From positions 80,635 through 144,634 of the forward strand of contig NZ_JAPFGP010000017.1 in assembly GCF_026241155.1 (NCBI RefSeq): a stretch of 64,000 bases of DNA. The letters are read 5' to 3'. Shown here piece after piece: positions 38,861 to 47,590 of the stretch. The stretch's first letter is position 1. The number at the start of each line of letters is the position of its first letter. The translations under genes were made by a program, and so were the position numbers. This DNA is from Paucibacter sp. PLA-PC-4. GTDB taxonomy: Bacteria; Pseudomonadota; Gammaproteobacteria; Burkholderiales; Burkholderiaceae_C. The notes below the pieces were generated by a model, which made no database searches, had not been told where the DNA came from, and saw only the letters and a program-made list of their open reading frames with translations.

Positions 38861-39550
38861 ATGAAATTGCTGCTCTCCGCCGCCGCCTTGGGTCTCGCGC
38901 TGGGCGCCTCCTCGGCCTCGGCACTGGTCGTGCAAGACAACGGTGCCTACACGCTGAGCTACGACGAAACCACATCGCTGGGCTACCTCTCGTCTTCGTT
39001 CAGCAGCTCCGACAACACCTACGGATTCAGCTGGAATCTGAACACCGGCGTCCAGGCCATCAGCACCGGTGGGTCGACGGTCAATGCCTTCAGCCTTCCC
39101 GACTTCGTCCTGAGCGCGAACTCCGGCTATGTGCTGGGCGGCAATGTCAGTGCCTTCCTCGGCAATCTGGTGTTCAACCAATTCGGTGCTGGTGCCAGCA
39201 CCGGCGCCACGGTCAGCGCCGTGATCTCAGTCGACGGCGGCCCGGCGATGGCTTTCGGCGGCCCGCTGGATCAGGTGACCGGCGCCGCCAGCGGCGATTT
39301 CACGACTGGGTACTTCTCGGTCGAGACCAGCCAGGCCTTCGGCAACTTCAGCAGCCTCACCGTCAGCGATGTGACGCTGACCTTGTCAGCCGAGGGCGGC
39401 AACTTCGCCAGCATTGTCGGCCAGCAGCAGAATAAGCTGGAGGTCAGCTTCCAGGCTACCGCCGTGCCTGAGCCCGAAACCTATGCAATGCTGCTGTCGG
39501 GCCTGGCTGCGCTGGCCTGGGTGGCGCGCCGCCGTCGCCGTTGCGACTGA
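38861..39550 (+). CDS. PEP-CTERM sorting-domain exported protein
   Basis: 229 residues. Signal peptide MKLLLSAAALGLALGASSASA; a Ser/Gly/Thr-rich beta-type body without recognised enzyme motif; and a C-terminal PEP-CTERM signal: VPEPETYAMLLSGLAALAWV then RRRRR. Such proteins are handled by an exosortase and usually reach the outer surface, often with exopolysaccharide. No exosortase gene is in the window. AGGAAG precedes the ATG, and a strong terminator follows (39589-39612). Its partners are unknown. Confidence 0.85.
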   Translation: MKLLLSAAALGLALGASSASALVVQDNGAYTLSYDETTSLGYLSSSFSSSDNTYGFSWNLNTGVQAISTGGSTVNAFSLPDFVLSANSGYVLGGNVSAFLGNLVFNQFGAGASTGATVSAVISVDGGPAMAFGGPLDQVTGAASGDFTTGYFSVETSQAFGNFSSLTVSDVTLTLSAEGGNFASIVGQQQNKLEVSFQATAVPEPETYAMLLSGLAALAWVARRRRRCD

Positions 39551-39588
39551 AGCTTTGATCCTCAAGGGCGTGTGCGTCACGCCCGAGC

Positions 39589-39612
39589 AAGAGGCTCCGA
39601 GGAGCCTCTTTT
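39589..39612. terminator. Intrinsic terminator after the PEP-CTERM gene
   Basis: AAGAGGCTCC and GGAGCCTCTT form a long GC-rich stem with a minimal loop, followed by TTTT. It lies between convergent genes and can serve both: on the minus strand the stem is likewise followed by a short T run, helping to end the cyclomaltodextrinase transcript. Confidence 0.75.
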
Positions 39613-39615
39613 CAC

Positions 39616-41481
39616 TCATGGCTGCAGATCAAGCAGCAGGACCGAGCGGGCCGGCACGCGCAACGAATCCCCGAGCGCATGGCGCGCGCCGGTCAGCGGG
39701 TCGTGACCCCAGGTGTTGGAACCCAGCGCCTCGCCGAAGCGCCGCGTGTCCAGCCGGGTCTCGCTACCGTTCTTGTTCAACACCAGCATCACCGTTTGCG
39801 TGCCCAGCTGGCGAAACAGCACATAGCAACCCTGCTCGGGCGTGTAGTGAAGCAGCCGCCCGGCATGCACGGCTTGCGAGCCTTTGCGCCAATTCAGGAG
39901 CCGTCGCAGCCAGGCCTGCGCCTCACGCTGTTGCGTGCTGAGTCCCTGTCCGCTGAAGCCGTTGACGCTGTCGCCGGCCCAGCCGCCGGGGAAGTCGGCC
40001 CGCACCACGCCGTCGTCGCGCTGCCTGGGGCTTTGCATCAGCAGCTCGCTGCCGTAGAAGAACTGCGGGATGCGCCGCGTCACGGCCAGATAGGCCCACG
40101 CCATCTTGGTCAGCGCCAGCTCGCCGTTGAGCAAGGAGTGCAGGCGCGGCGTGTCGTGGTTGCCCTCGAACAGTACCAGCTTCGCCGGGTCCGGATAGAC
40201 GAAGTCATGGGCCAGGGCCTCATAGAGCTTGATCAGCCCGCCGCCCTGATCTTCGGGCTCGCTGAGGCCGGCCAGCAGCGCGCCGTGCAGCGGGAAGTCC
40301 ATCATGCTGGGCGTCTGCGAGACATAGCCGTCGTGGTTCTTCTTGCCGCGCTGCCAGTAGGACACGATGGCCGGGTGCGGGCTCCATTCCTCGCCGACGA
40401 TAGTGAGCCGGGGGTATTCTCGCATCAGCCGGGCCGACCAGGCTGCCAGGAAGTCCTTGTCGGAATAGCTGTAGGTGTCGGTGCGGATGCCGCTGAGCCC
40501 AGCGTACTCGATCCACCACAAGCTCATCTGGGTCAGGTAGCTGGCCAGCAGCGGATGACGCTGGTTCAGGTCGGGCATCGTCGTGGTGAACCAGCCGTCG
40601 GTGAAGCGCTTGCGGTCGCTGGCGGCTGCATAGGGGTCGAGCAGACTGATGCGGGCGTGATGGGTTTCGGTATAGGCCGGCCATTGGTTGAGCCAGTCCG
40701 GGTCGGGCAGGTCGCGCATCCACCAGTGCGGGCCACCGATGTGGTTGAGCACGATGTCCTGGATCACACCCAGGCCCTTGGTACGGGCCTCGACGACCAG
40801 TGCGCGGTAGTCCGCGTTGCTGCCGAAGCGCGGGTCGACCTTGTAGAAGTCGGTCGCGGCATAGCCGTGGTAGCTGTAGGCGGCGCTGTTGTTCTCGCTC
40901 AGCGGGGTCGGCCAGAGCTGCGTGAAGCCCATGGCGGCGATGTAGTCCAGATGCTGACGCAGTCCCTTCAGGTCGCCGCCATGCCGTCCGCCCGGAGATG
41001 CCCGGTCAATGCGCTCGGCCATGCCGGCGCGTGCTGTGAGCTCGGAGTCGCCCTGGGCAAAGCGATCCGGCACCACCAGATAGATCGCGTCCTCGGGGCC
41101 AAAACCCTGGCGTTGAGCCGACCCGGGCTCGCGGGCCTGCAGGGCATAGCGCTGCGTCAGCACGGCCTTGCCCTGAGCGTTGTCGAAGTGCAGTTCGAGC
41201 TGGCCGGCCTGTGCGCGTTCGTCTAGTTGCAGGTCGAGGAACAGGTAGTTGGGGCTGGTGACCCGGCGCACCTTGCGCAGGCTGACGCCGGCATAGGGCT
41301 CAAGCCTGGGGTTCAGTTCGGCGATGCGCTCGCCATGCACCATCAGTTGCAGGCCGGGCTCGGCCATGCCGACCCACCAGGAGGGCGGTTCGATGCGGGC
41401 GATGGTATGAGCGTGTGCTGTGTTCATCAGGAAGCTGGCGCCGAGGGCGAGCGCGGCCAGAGTGCTTGCGAGGATGTTCAT
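39616..41481 (-). CDS. Periplasmic cyclomaltodextrinase/neopullulanase-like GH13 enzyme
   Basis: 621 residues. It has a Sec signal (cleavage near AHAHT, about 24), an N-terminal beta domain of the cyclomaltodextrinase kind (about 25-115; IEPPSWWVGM), a GH13 barrel (about 130-500) with Asp335 (GIRTDTYSYSD), Glu364 (VGEEW) and Asp443 (EGNHDTP), and a C-terminal beta domain. It would hydrolyse cyclodextrins, pullulan or maltodextrins in the periplasm. The Bacteroides SusA-type neopullulanase is of similar design. The ATG overlaps the stop of the amylase gene (41478-41481), so amylase and this enzyme form one operon. Confidence 0.9.
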   Translation of the reverse strand: MNILASTLAALALGASFLMNTAHAHTIARIEPPSWWVGMAEPGLQLMVHGERIAELNPRLEPYAGVSLRKVRRVTSPNYLFLDLQLDERAQAGQLELHFDNAQGKAVLTQRYALQAREPGSAQRQGFGPEDAIYLVVPDRFAQGDSELTARAGMAERIDRASPGGRHGGDLKGLRQHLDYIAAMGFTQLWPTPLSENNSAAYSYHGYAATDFYKVDPRFGSNADYRALVVEARTKGLGVIQDIVLNHIGGPHWWMRDLPDPDWLNQWPAYTETHHARISLLDPYAAASDRKRFTDGWFTTTMPDLNQRHPLLASYLTQMSLWWIEYAGLSGIRTDTYSYSDKDFLAAWSARLMREYPRLTIVGEEWSPHPAIVSYWQRGKKNHDGYVSQTPSMMDFPLHGALLAGLSEPEDQGGGLIKLYEALAHDFVYPDPAKLVLFEGNHDTPRLHSLLNGELALTKMAWAYLAVTRRIPQFFYGSELLMQSPRQRDDGVVRADFPGGWAGDSVNGFSGQGLSTQQREAQAWLRRLLNWRKGSQAVHAGRLLHYTPEQGCYVLFRQLGTQTVMLVLNKNGSETRLDTRRFGEALGSNTWGHDPLTGARHALGDSLRVPARSVLLLDLQP

Positions 41482-43034
41482 GGCTTGATGCGGTAGACAG
41501 CGACCGATCGGGCCGGGATGGGCGGCCCGCCCTGCGCATCGGTGCGCAGCCGCACCTGCCCGCGAGGATAAACGGCCTGCAGCCTGGCCCCGGCCGGCAG
41601 GTTCATGTGGGGCGTCGGCGCCGCCTGCGCACCGTAGTTGATCACGACCAGGGCCTGCTCGCGCCCCAGCCGGCGCCGAAAGCTCATGACCTGACCCTCG
41701 ACCTGGGCCGCCTCGTAGCTGCCGCGGGCGATAGCGGGCAGGGTGTTGCGCAACCTCAGCATGGCTTTGTAGAAGTTCAGCAGGGAGTTGGGGTCTGCAG
41801 CCTGGGCGGCAGCGTTATGGCTGGCGGCATTCGGTGACGGTTGGCGATAGGGCTCAGCGCTGCTGAAGCCGCCGTCGGCGTGCCAGCTCATCGGGCCGCG
41901 CAAGGGTTCGTCGCCGGGCAGGCCGGGGATGCCAGCCATGCCGATCTCCTCACCGTAGTAGATGAAGGGGGTGCCGGGCATCAGCAGATAGCTGGCGGCG
42001 GCCAGCTTGTAAGCGGCCTCGTCGCCGGCCAGTTGGTCCCAGATGCGCGCGCCGGCAAAGATGTCATGGTTTGCCAGCATGGTCGCCATCGTCGGCGGCG
42101 CCGTCTTGAAGTAATCGGCCACGGCCTGGATGGCGGCCGGCTCGCCGCGCGCGGCCTTGATGATCTGCCGCTCCAGGCCGAAGGCAAAGGCACTGCCGCA
42201 GACCGCCGGGTCGGCATAGACCTGTGGATTCGCAGTTGCCTCGCAGACGACATGCCGTTGTCGGTAGCCCTTGATCAGCTCCTGAAAGGACTTGGTCAGG
42301 CGCCGGCTCTCGGGCTGGTCGTTCCACTCGATGGCATTGGTCTCGACCAGATGCGGCACGGCGTCGAGTCGGAAGCCGTCCAGGCCGCGATTGAGCCAGA
42401 AGCGCAGGCTGTTGATGTGATAGTCCCGCACGAGTGGGTTGTTCAGATTGAAGTCTGGCATCGTGGGGCCGAACGTGGCGAAATAGCTGCCGGTCGGCGT
42501 CGCGGTCCAGGGGTTCTGACCCCATATGTCCCAGCCGCCCGGGGTCTCCTGCTGCCAGACAAACCAGTCGCGGTAGGGGCTGGCCGGGCTTCGCAGGGCC
42601 TGCTGGAACAGTGGGTGAGCAGCTGCGCTGTGATTGATCACATAGTCGATGATGACGCCGATGCCGCGCCGGTGCGCTTGACGGATGAACTCATCGAAAT
42701 CGGCCAGGCTGCCGTATTGCGGCTCCAGCGCGCGGAAATCGGTCGTTGCATAGCCGTGGTCGCGGTCGGCGCTGGCGGTGATAGGCATCAGCCAGATACC
42801 TTTGATGCCCAGCGCCTGCAGATAGTCCAGCCGCGCCGTCAGACCACGCAGATCTCCGATGCCGTCGCCATCGCTGTCCTGGTAGCCACGCACAAAGATC
42901 TCGATAAAGGCGCCGTGCTGCCAGCCTGGCGCCAGGCGGCTGCCGGGGTCGCGGGCTGGCACGGGGCCGAGATCCGTGGCCACGGCGGCCGCGCTGCCGC
43001 CCATCGCTACGGCCAGGAGGATGGTTCTGATCAT
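41478..43034 (-). CDS. Secreted alpha-amylase-family GH13 enzyme
   Basis: 518 residues with a signal peptide (MIRTILLAVAMGGSAAAVA). The barrel shows the calcium-site loop DSDGDGIGDLRGL (53-65), IIDYVINHS, Asp224 (GFRLDAVPH), Glu265 (VVCEATAN) and Asp324 (LANHDIF). A small C-terminal beta domain follows. PDFNLNNPLVRD resembles the motif of oligo-1,6-glucosidase and trehalose-synthase-like enzymes, so alpha-glucosidase activity is possible; endo-amylase is the simplest reading. It is the first gene of the leftward operon. An operator-like site (43046-43060) lies 12 nt upstream of its ATG. Confidence 0.88.
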   Translation of the reverse strand: MIRTILLAVAMGGSAAAVATDLGPVPARDPGSRLAPGWQHGAFIEIFVRGYQDSDGDGIGDLRGLTARLDYLQALGIKGIWLMPITASADRDHGYATTDFRALEPQYGSLADFDEFIRQAHRRGIGVIIDYVINHSAAAHPLFQQALRSPASPYRDWFVWQQETPGGWDIWGQNPWTATPTGSYFATFGPTMPDFNLNNPLVRDYHINSLRFWLNRGLDGFRLDAVPHLVETNAIEWNDQPESRRLTKSFQELIKGYRQRHVVCEATANPQVYADPAVCGSAFAFGLERQIIKAARGEPAAIQAVADYFKTAPPTMATMLANHDIFAGARIWDQLAGDEAAYKLAAASYLLMPGTPFIYYGEEIGMAGIPGLPGDEPLRGPMSWHADGGFSSAEPYRQPSPNAASHNAAAQAADPNSLLNFYKAMLRLRNTLPAIARGSYEAAQVEGQVMSFRRRLGREQALVVINYGAQAAPTPHMNLPAGARLQAVYPRGQVRLRTDAQGGPPIPARSVAVYRIKP

Positions 43035-43045
43035 TGTCTAGAATA

Positions 43046-43060
43046 TGTAGCTAAATTACT
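43046..43060. promoter_or_regulatory. Operator-like site O4 (TGTAGC-TAA-ATTACT)
   Basis: This 15-bp pseudo-palindrome of the same family as O1-O3 sits just before the amylase ATG. It keeps TGTAG on the left and TAC on the right. Its position near the probable transcription start suggests repression. It lies 99 bp from O5. Confidence 0.5.
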
Positions 43061-43144
43061 TGTTTAGCGATTTGTATGGCGGCAGCATAGGAGAAAAGTT
43101 GATCTATTGGAAGCTATTGGTGAAAGTTGCTAGGATGTTATTAA

Positions 43145-43159
43145 TGTAGTTTTGCTACT
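43145..43159. promoter_or_regulatory. Operator-like site O5 (TGTAGT-TTT-GCTACT)
   Basis: This member of the site family lies directly upstream of the pullulanase gene. A weak promoter (TTGGTG at 43117-43122, then TATTAA or ATTAAT after 16-17 nt, ending 43144-43145) would start transcription inside the site. The arrangement mirrors that at malK. Confidence 0.52.
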
Positions 43160-43189
43160 ATTTTGAGAATGAGACATAAGGAGCAAGCC

Positions 43190-45940
43190 GTGGCCTCAGG
43201 CGGCATCAGGATGTGGGCCGTGGTGCTGGCTTGGCTGGCCGCAGCCTCGCAGGCGGTCGCCGCCGACGGCAGCGCTGAACTGCGAGCGGCCTGTGATGCG
43301 GCGGATATCCAGCAGATGCTCGTTGAGGCGCCGTCCATTGATGCGCGCGGCCATTGGCTGAATCGGCGTCTGCTGCTGTGGCCGGCGGTGACGGCCACCG
43401 GGCGCTTCAAGCTCTATCACTCGGCGGCAGGGCGGCTGGACGCAAGAGCCGGTCACCAGGTCAGCGGCTTCGATCGCGTGGTGCCGCTGGTACTGCGTGC
43501 GGCGGCCATGCCGCCGGCGCTGGCCGGACGATTCGGCTATCTCGGGTCGGGGCTGCTGCTCGCTCTGCCCGAGTCTGCGGTGGCGCGCCTGCCGGAGCTG
43601 CTGCGCGGGCAGATGCTGCTTGTTCAGGAGGACGGGCGGGGTCAGGTCTTGCAGGCGACCGGCCTGCAGGCCGCCGCTGCGCTGGACGATCTCTATGCCA
43701 AGGCTGCGGCCGCGCCGGATCTCGGGGTGAGCGTCGTCGCCGGCCGCCGCACCGGCTTCAAGCTGTGGGCGCCGACGGCCCGCGCGGTACATCTATGCCA
43801 TTACGCCAGCGGTGCGGCGGCGGCGCTGCAGGCTCTGCCGATGCGGCGCGACGCCAGCACAGGCATCTGGTCGCTGCGCCTGCCCTCCGATCTGAGCCGC
43901 GGCTACTACAGCTATCTCGTCGAGACCCATGTGCGCGGCGTCGGCCGGCTGCGCAACCGGGTCACCGATCCCTACTCGCTCAGCCTGAGCGCCGACTCGC
44001 GCCGCAGCTATATCGCCGATCTGGCCGAGCCGGCTTTGAAGCCGGCCGGCTGGGACGCGCTGCAACTGCCGGATCGTGTCAAGCGCAATACCGAGATGGT
44101 GATCTACGAGTTGCACGTGCGCGACTTCTCGATCAACGACGCCTCGGTGCCCGAAGCTCAGCGCGGCAAGTACCTGGCCTTCACCGCGACCGACTCGCGC
44201 GGGATGCGGCATCTGCGCGCACTCAGCGAGGCCGGGCTGACGGACGTGCATCTGCTGCCGGTGTTCGACATCGCGACAGTTCCCGAGACCGGCTGCGCCT
44301 TGCCCGAGGTGCCGGCGGCCGCGCCGGACAGCGAAGTCCAGCAGGCGGCCGTGATGGCGCTAGCCGAGCGCGACTGCTTCAACTGGGGCTACGACCCTTT
44401 GCACTACAGCGCACCCGAAGGCAGCTATGCCAGCGATGCGATGGACGGTGCACGCCGCATCATCGAGTTGCGCCAGATGGTGCAGGCGCTGAGCGGGGCC
44501 GGCCTGCGGGTCGGAATGGACGTGGTCTACAACCATACGGCCGCCGCCGGCCAGCATGAGAAGTCGGTGCTGGACCGTATCGTGCCCGGCTACTACCAGC
44601 GCTATGACGCCCAGGGCCAGGTGGAGCGCTCGACCTGCTGCGACAACACCGCCACTGAGCAGTTGATGATGGGCAAGCTGATGGAGGACTCGGTGCTGCT
44701 GTGGGCTCGCGAGTACAAGGTGACTTCGTTTCGCTTTGATCTGATGGGGCATCAACCGCGCGCCGCGATGGAGCGTCTGCAAGCCCGGCTGCAGCGCGAG
44801 CTGGGCCGGCCGGTGCAGCTGATCGGCGAGGGCTGGAACTTCGGCGAGGTGGCCGATGGGCGGCGCTTTGTCCAGGCCTCGCAGCTGTCGCTGAACGGCA
44901 GCGGCATTGCTACTTTCAGCGACCGGGCGCGCGATGCGCTGCGTGGCGGTGGTGCGGCCGACGGCGGCGAGGACCTGATACGCCGTCAGGGCTGGCTCAA
45001 CGGCCTGCACCATGAGCCCAATGCAATGGGCGGCGCGGCCACGCACGAGGACTTGCTGCGCGCCGCCGACCTGGTACGGGTCGGCCTAGCGGGCTCGCTT
45101 CGCGGCTATGAGCTGCAGACCTTCGGCGGCGAGCGCCGGCGCCTGGCGCAGATCGACTACGCCGGCCAGCCGGCCGGCTATGCCTCGGCGCCGGGCGAGG
45201 TGGTCAACTATGCCGACAACCATGACAACCAGACCCTGTTCGATATCAATGCGCTCAAACTGCCGCAGCAGACCTCCCGCGAGGACCGGGCTCGCGTGCA
45301 ACTGTTGGGAATGGCCGTCACCGCCTTCAGCCAGGGCGTGCCTTACTTCCATGCCGGCATCGAGACCTTGCGTTCCAAGTCGCTGGACCGCAACAGCTAC
45401 GACTCGGGCGATTGGTTCAACCGCCTGGACTGGTCGCTGCGCGACAACTACTTCGGCACCGGACTGCCGCCCAAGTCCGACAACGGCGCGAACTACGCGC
45501 TACTGCGCCCGGTGCTGAACAACCCGCTGATAAAGCCCGAGCCGGCCCAGATCCGCTGGACCCGCGATGCCTTCCTGGACCTGCTTCGCATCCGCGCCAG
45601 CTCCAGCCTGTTTCGCCTCGATTCGGCGGCTGCAGTGCAGCAACGACTGCAATTCCATAACACCGGGCCGCAGCAGAATCCGCTGCTGCTGGTCGGGGAA
45701 CTGGACGGCCGGGGCCTGGCCGGCGCCGGCTTCGAGCGGCTGATCTATATCGTCAATGTCGCCGGTACCAGCCAGAGCCTGTATCTCGCGTCCGCCCGAG
45801 GGCTGGCGTATCGGCTGCACCCTGTGCATCGGGCGCCGCAGGCGGCCGACAAGAGGCCGGCCGAGCAGGCTGGCTTTGAGCCGCAAACTGGGCGCTTTAC
45901 GGTGCCGGCACGCACCGCGTTGGTCTATGTGCTGAACTGA
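43190..45940 (+). CDS. pulA: Pullulanase, type I (secreted debranching enzyme)
   Basis: About 916 residues. The GTG at 43190 is chosen because AAGGAG (43178-43183) lies 6 nt before it; it gives a signal peptide ending AAASQAVAADG. An ATG at 43169 is the alternative. N-terminal beta domains including a CBM48-type module (about 170-280; FKLWAPTARAVHLC) precede the barrel. The pullulanase signature FNWGYDP (397-403) and the triad Asp517 (FRFDLMG), Glu547 (LIGEGWN) and Asp679 (DNHDNQT) are intact. It cleaves alpha-1,6 bonds of starch or pullulan outside the cytoplasm and complements the divergent amylase pair. Site O5 lies at its promoter. Confidence 0.93.
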   Translation: MASGGIRMWAVVLAWLAAASQAVAADGSAELRAACDAADIQQMLVEAPSIDARGHWLNRRLLLWPAVTATGRFKLYHSAAGRLDARAGHQVSGFDRVVPLVLRAAAMPPALAGRFGYLGSGLLLALPESAVARLPELLRGQMLLVQEDGRGQVLQATGLQAAAALDDLYAKAAAAPDLGVSVVAGRRTGFKLWAPTARAVHLCHYASGAAAALQALPMRRDASTGIWSLRLPSDLSRGYYSYLVETHVRGVGRLRNRVTDPYSLSLSADSRRSYIADLAEPALKPAGWDALQLPDRVKRNTEMVIYELHVRDFSINDASVPEAQRGKYLAFTATDSRGMRHLRALSEAGLTDVHLLPVFDIATVPETGCALPEVPAAAPDSEVQQAAVMALAERDCFNWGYDPLHYSAPEGSYASDAMDGARRIIELRQMVQALSGAGLRVGMDVVYNHTAAAGQHEKSVLDRIVPGYYQRYDAQGQVERSTCCDNTATEQLMMGKLMEDSVLLWAREYKVTSFRFDLMGHQPRAAMERLQARLQRELGRPVQLIGEGWNFGEVADGRRFVQASQLSLNGSGIATFSDRARDALRGGGAADGGEDLIRRQGWLNGLHHEPNAMGGAATHEDLLRAADLVRVGLAGSLRGYELQTFGGERRRLAQIDYAGQPAGYASAPGEVVNYADNHDNQTLFDINALKLPQQTSREDRARVQLLGMAVTAFSQGVPYFHAGIETLRSKSLDRNSYDSGDWFNRLDWSLRDNYFGTGLPPKSDNGANYALLRPVLNNPLIKPEPAQIRWTRDAFLDLLRIRASSSLFRLDSAAAVQQRLQFHNTGPQQNPLLLVGELDGRGLAGAGFERLIYIVNVAGTSQSLYLASARGLAYRLHPVHRAPQAADKRPAEQAGFEPQTGRFTVPARTALVYVLN

Positions 45941-46060
45941 GCCGGCCAGCCCATGCTTTGCGCACTGGCGGGAGCGGGGTTTCGGTGCTAGCTTTGCAGA
46001 AGGGGACGCACGGCGGTCGCAACAGGCTGACCGGCGCCATAGTTCGCAGGAGACAGCGAT

Positions 46061-47224
46061 ATGAAAGCCCTGGCCTCTTTCTGGCTCGCTCTGAGCTTTG
46101 TCGCGCTGAGCGGTTGTGCCAGCGCGCCGCTCGCCCCGCAGCCGCAGCGCTTGTTTGACGATGCCCTGTTCGCGCCGGCGCCTGCGTCGCTGGGCAGCGA
46201 AAACCTGTTCAGACTCAGCCCCGAGATGCAGCGCTATCTGGACCATGAGGTCGCCCAGCAGGCGCGCCGCGAAGGCAGCCGCCAGGGCCTGATCGATGCG
46301 CTCTATAGCAAGAGCAAGCTGCAGCTGGAGTACGACGCCAGCCTGACCCGCAATGCTGCCGAGGCCTTTGAGGCGCGCCGTGGCAACTGCCTGTCCCTGG
46401 TGCTGATGACCTCGGCATTCGCCAAGGCGCTGGGTTTGCCGGTTCGCTATCAAAGCGTCTACGTCGAGGAGCTGTGGAGCCGCAGTGGCGATCTCTATTT
46501 TCTCAACGGTCATATCAATCTGAGCCTAGGCCGGCCCGTCTACGAGCGCGCCGCTCGGACCTTCGAGGCCGAGCTGTTGGTCATCGATTTCCTGCCAGCC
46601 GAACAGCTGCGCGGCCAGCGCAGCCGGGTGATAGACGAGAGCACGGTCATCGCGATGTATATGAACAACCGTGCGGCCGAACTGCTGCAGCAGGGCCTTA
46701 CCGACGAAGCCTACTGGTGGGCGCGTACCGCGATGACCCAGGATCCGCGCTTCATCGCTGCCTACAACACGCTAGGCGTGATCTACCGCCGCCATGGCCA
46801 CGCTGAGCGGGCCGAGCAAGTGTTTCGCACCGTCTTGGCCGAGGAGCCGGCCAATGCGCAGACCCTGTCCAATCTGATCCTGGTGCTCAAGGACAGGGGC
46901 CGCCGCGAGGAGGCCGAGTTGCTGAGCGCCAAGCTGCGCGAGATCCAGCCCAATCCGCCGTTCAAGTACTTCGACGAGGGCGTCGTGGCCATGCGGGCCG
47001 GCGACTTCAAGGCCGCGAAGAGGCTCTTCACCCGCGAAATCGAGCGCTCGGCCTATTTCCACGAGTTCCATTTCTGGCTGGCCCTGGCCAACTATGGTCT
47101 GGGCGAGCTCGGCGAGGCGCGCAAGCACCTGGCGCTGGCCCGCGACAACAGCGCCACGGTCAAGGACCGCCAGATGTATGCGGCCAAGCTGGAGAGCCTG
47201 CGCAATGTCCGCCTGGTGCAGTAG
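46061..47224 (+). CDS. TPR lipoprotein with transglutaminase-like domain
   Basis: 387 residues. The lipobox LSGC (Cys19) predicts a lipoprotein. Residues about 75-160 resemble a transglutaminase/SirB1-like core: RRGNCLSLVLM with Cys110, and LNGHINLSL with His151, spaced as a Cys-His pair. From about 215 on, tetratricopeptide repeats are evident (AAYNTLGVIYRRHGHAERAEQVF; AQTLSNLILVLKDRGRREEA). AGGAG precedes the ATG. It lies 120 nt after pullulanase on the same strand but has no clear link to starch. Catalytic activity is unproven, and a scaffolding role is equally likely. Confidence 0.8.
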   Translation: MKALASFWLALSFVALSGCASAPLAPQPQRLFDDALFAPAPASLGSENLFRLSPEMQRYLDHEVAQQARREGSRQGLIDALYSKSKLQLEYDASLTRNAAEAFEARRGNCLSLVLMTSAFAKALGLPVRYQSVYVEELWSRSGDLYFLNGHINLSLGRPVYERAARTFEAELLVIDFLPAEQLRGQRSRVIDESTVIAMYMNNRAAELLQQGLTDEAYWWARTAMTQDPRFIAAYNTLGVIYRRHGHAERAEQVFRTVLAEEPANAQTLSNLILVLKDRGRREEAELLSAKLREIQPNPPFKYFDEGVVAMRAGDFKAAKRLFTREIERSAYFHEFHFWLALANYGLGELGEARKHLALARDNSATVKDRQMYAAKLESLRNVRLVQ

Positions 47225-47245
47225 CTGAAGCAGCGGCTACAGCGG

Positions 47246-47581
47246 CTACAGCGGCGATAGGCCGTGGCGGGCGCGCGCCCGCGCACAGGCTTCGTCGCCG
47301 ATGCCCATCGGTGCGCGCAGGCCGAACTCGCGGCAGGGGCCGGGCCGCCACTCGTAGATGCCGCAGCTGGCCTTGATGCCCACCGTGCCGACCAGGGCCG
47401 CGCAGCGCGGCCGGGCATGATCGGTGCCGCGCATGCGGCTGAGGCTGTGGTTGAGTTCCACCGCGAGTCCGTCGGGCACACAGCCGCCCTCGCTTTGCAG
47501 CTCCTCGCGGGCGAAATCGACCCGGAAGCTGGCGCAGCAGGCGCCGCAGGTGATGCAGGGGTTGGTCTGGGGAGTGGACAT
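47246..47581 (-). CDS. YkgJ-family cysteine-cluster protein
   Basis: 111 residues with the family pattern CITCGACCASF near the N-terminus, a central RCAAL, and CGIYEWRPGPCREF. The cysteines probably bind zinc or an Fe-S cluster; the molecular role is not established. It lies 9 nt after the kinase-Usp gene on the same strand, so the two may be cotranscribed. Confidence 0.85.
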   Translation of the reverse strand: MSTPQTNPCITCGACCASFRVDFAREELQSEGGCVPDGLAVELNHSLSRMRGTDHARPRCAALVGTVGIKASCGIYEWRPGPCREFGLRAPMGIGDEACARARARHGLSPL

Positions 47582-47590
47582 GGCGACAGT

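Noticed and set aside
39679..41226. 515-codon plus-strand frame opposite the cyclomaltodextrinase gene
   Set aside because: No domain, and the compositional bias of an antisense shadow; the minus strand has intact catalytic motifs.
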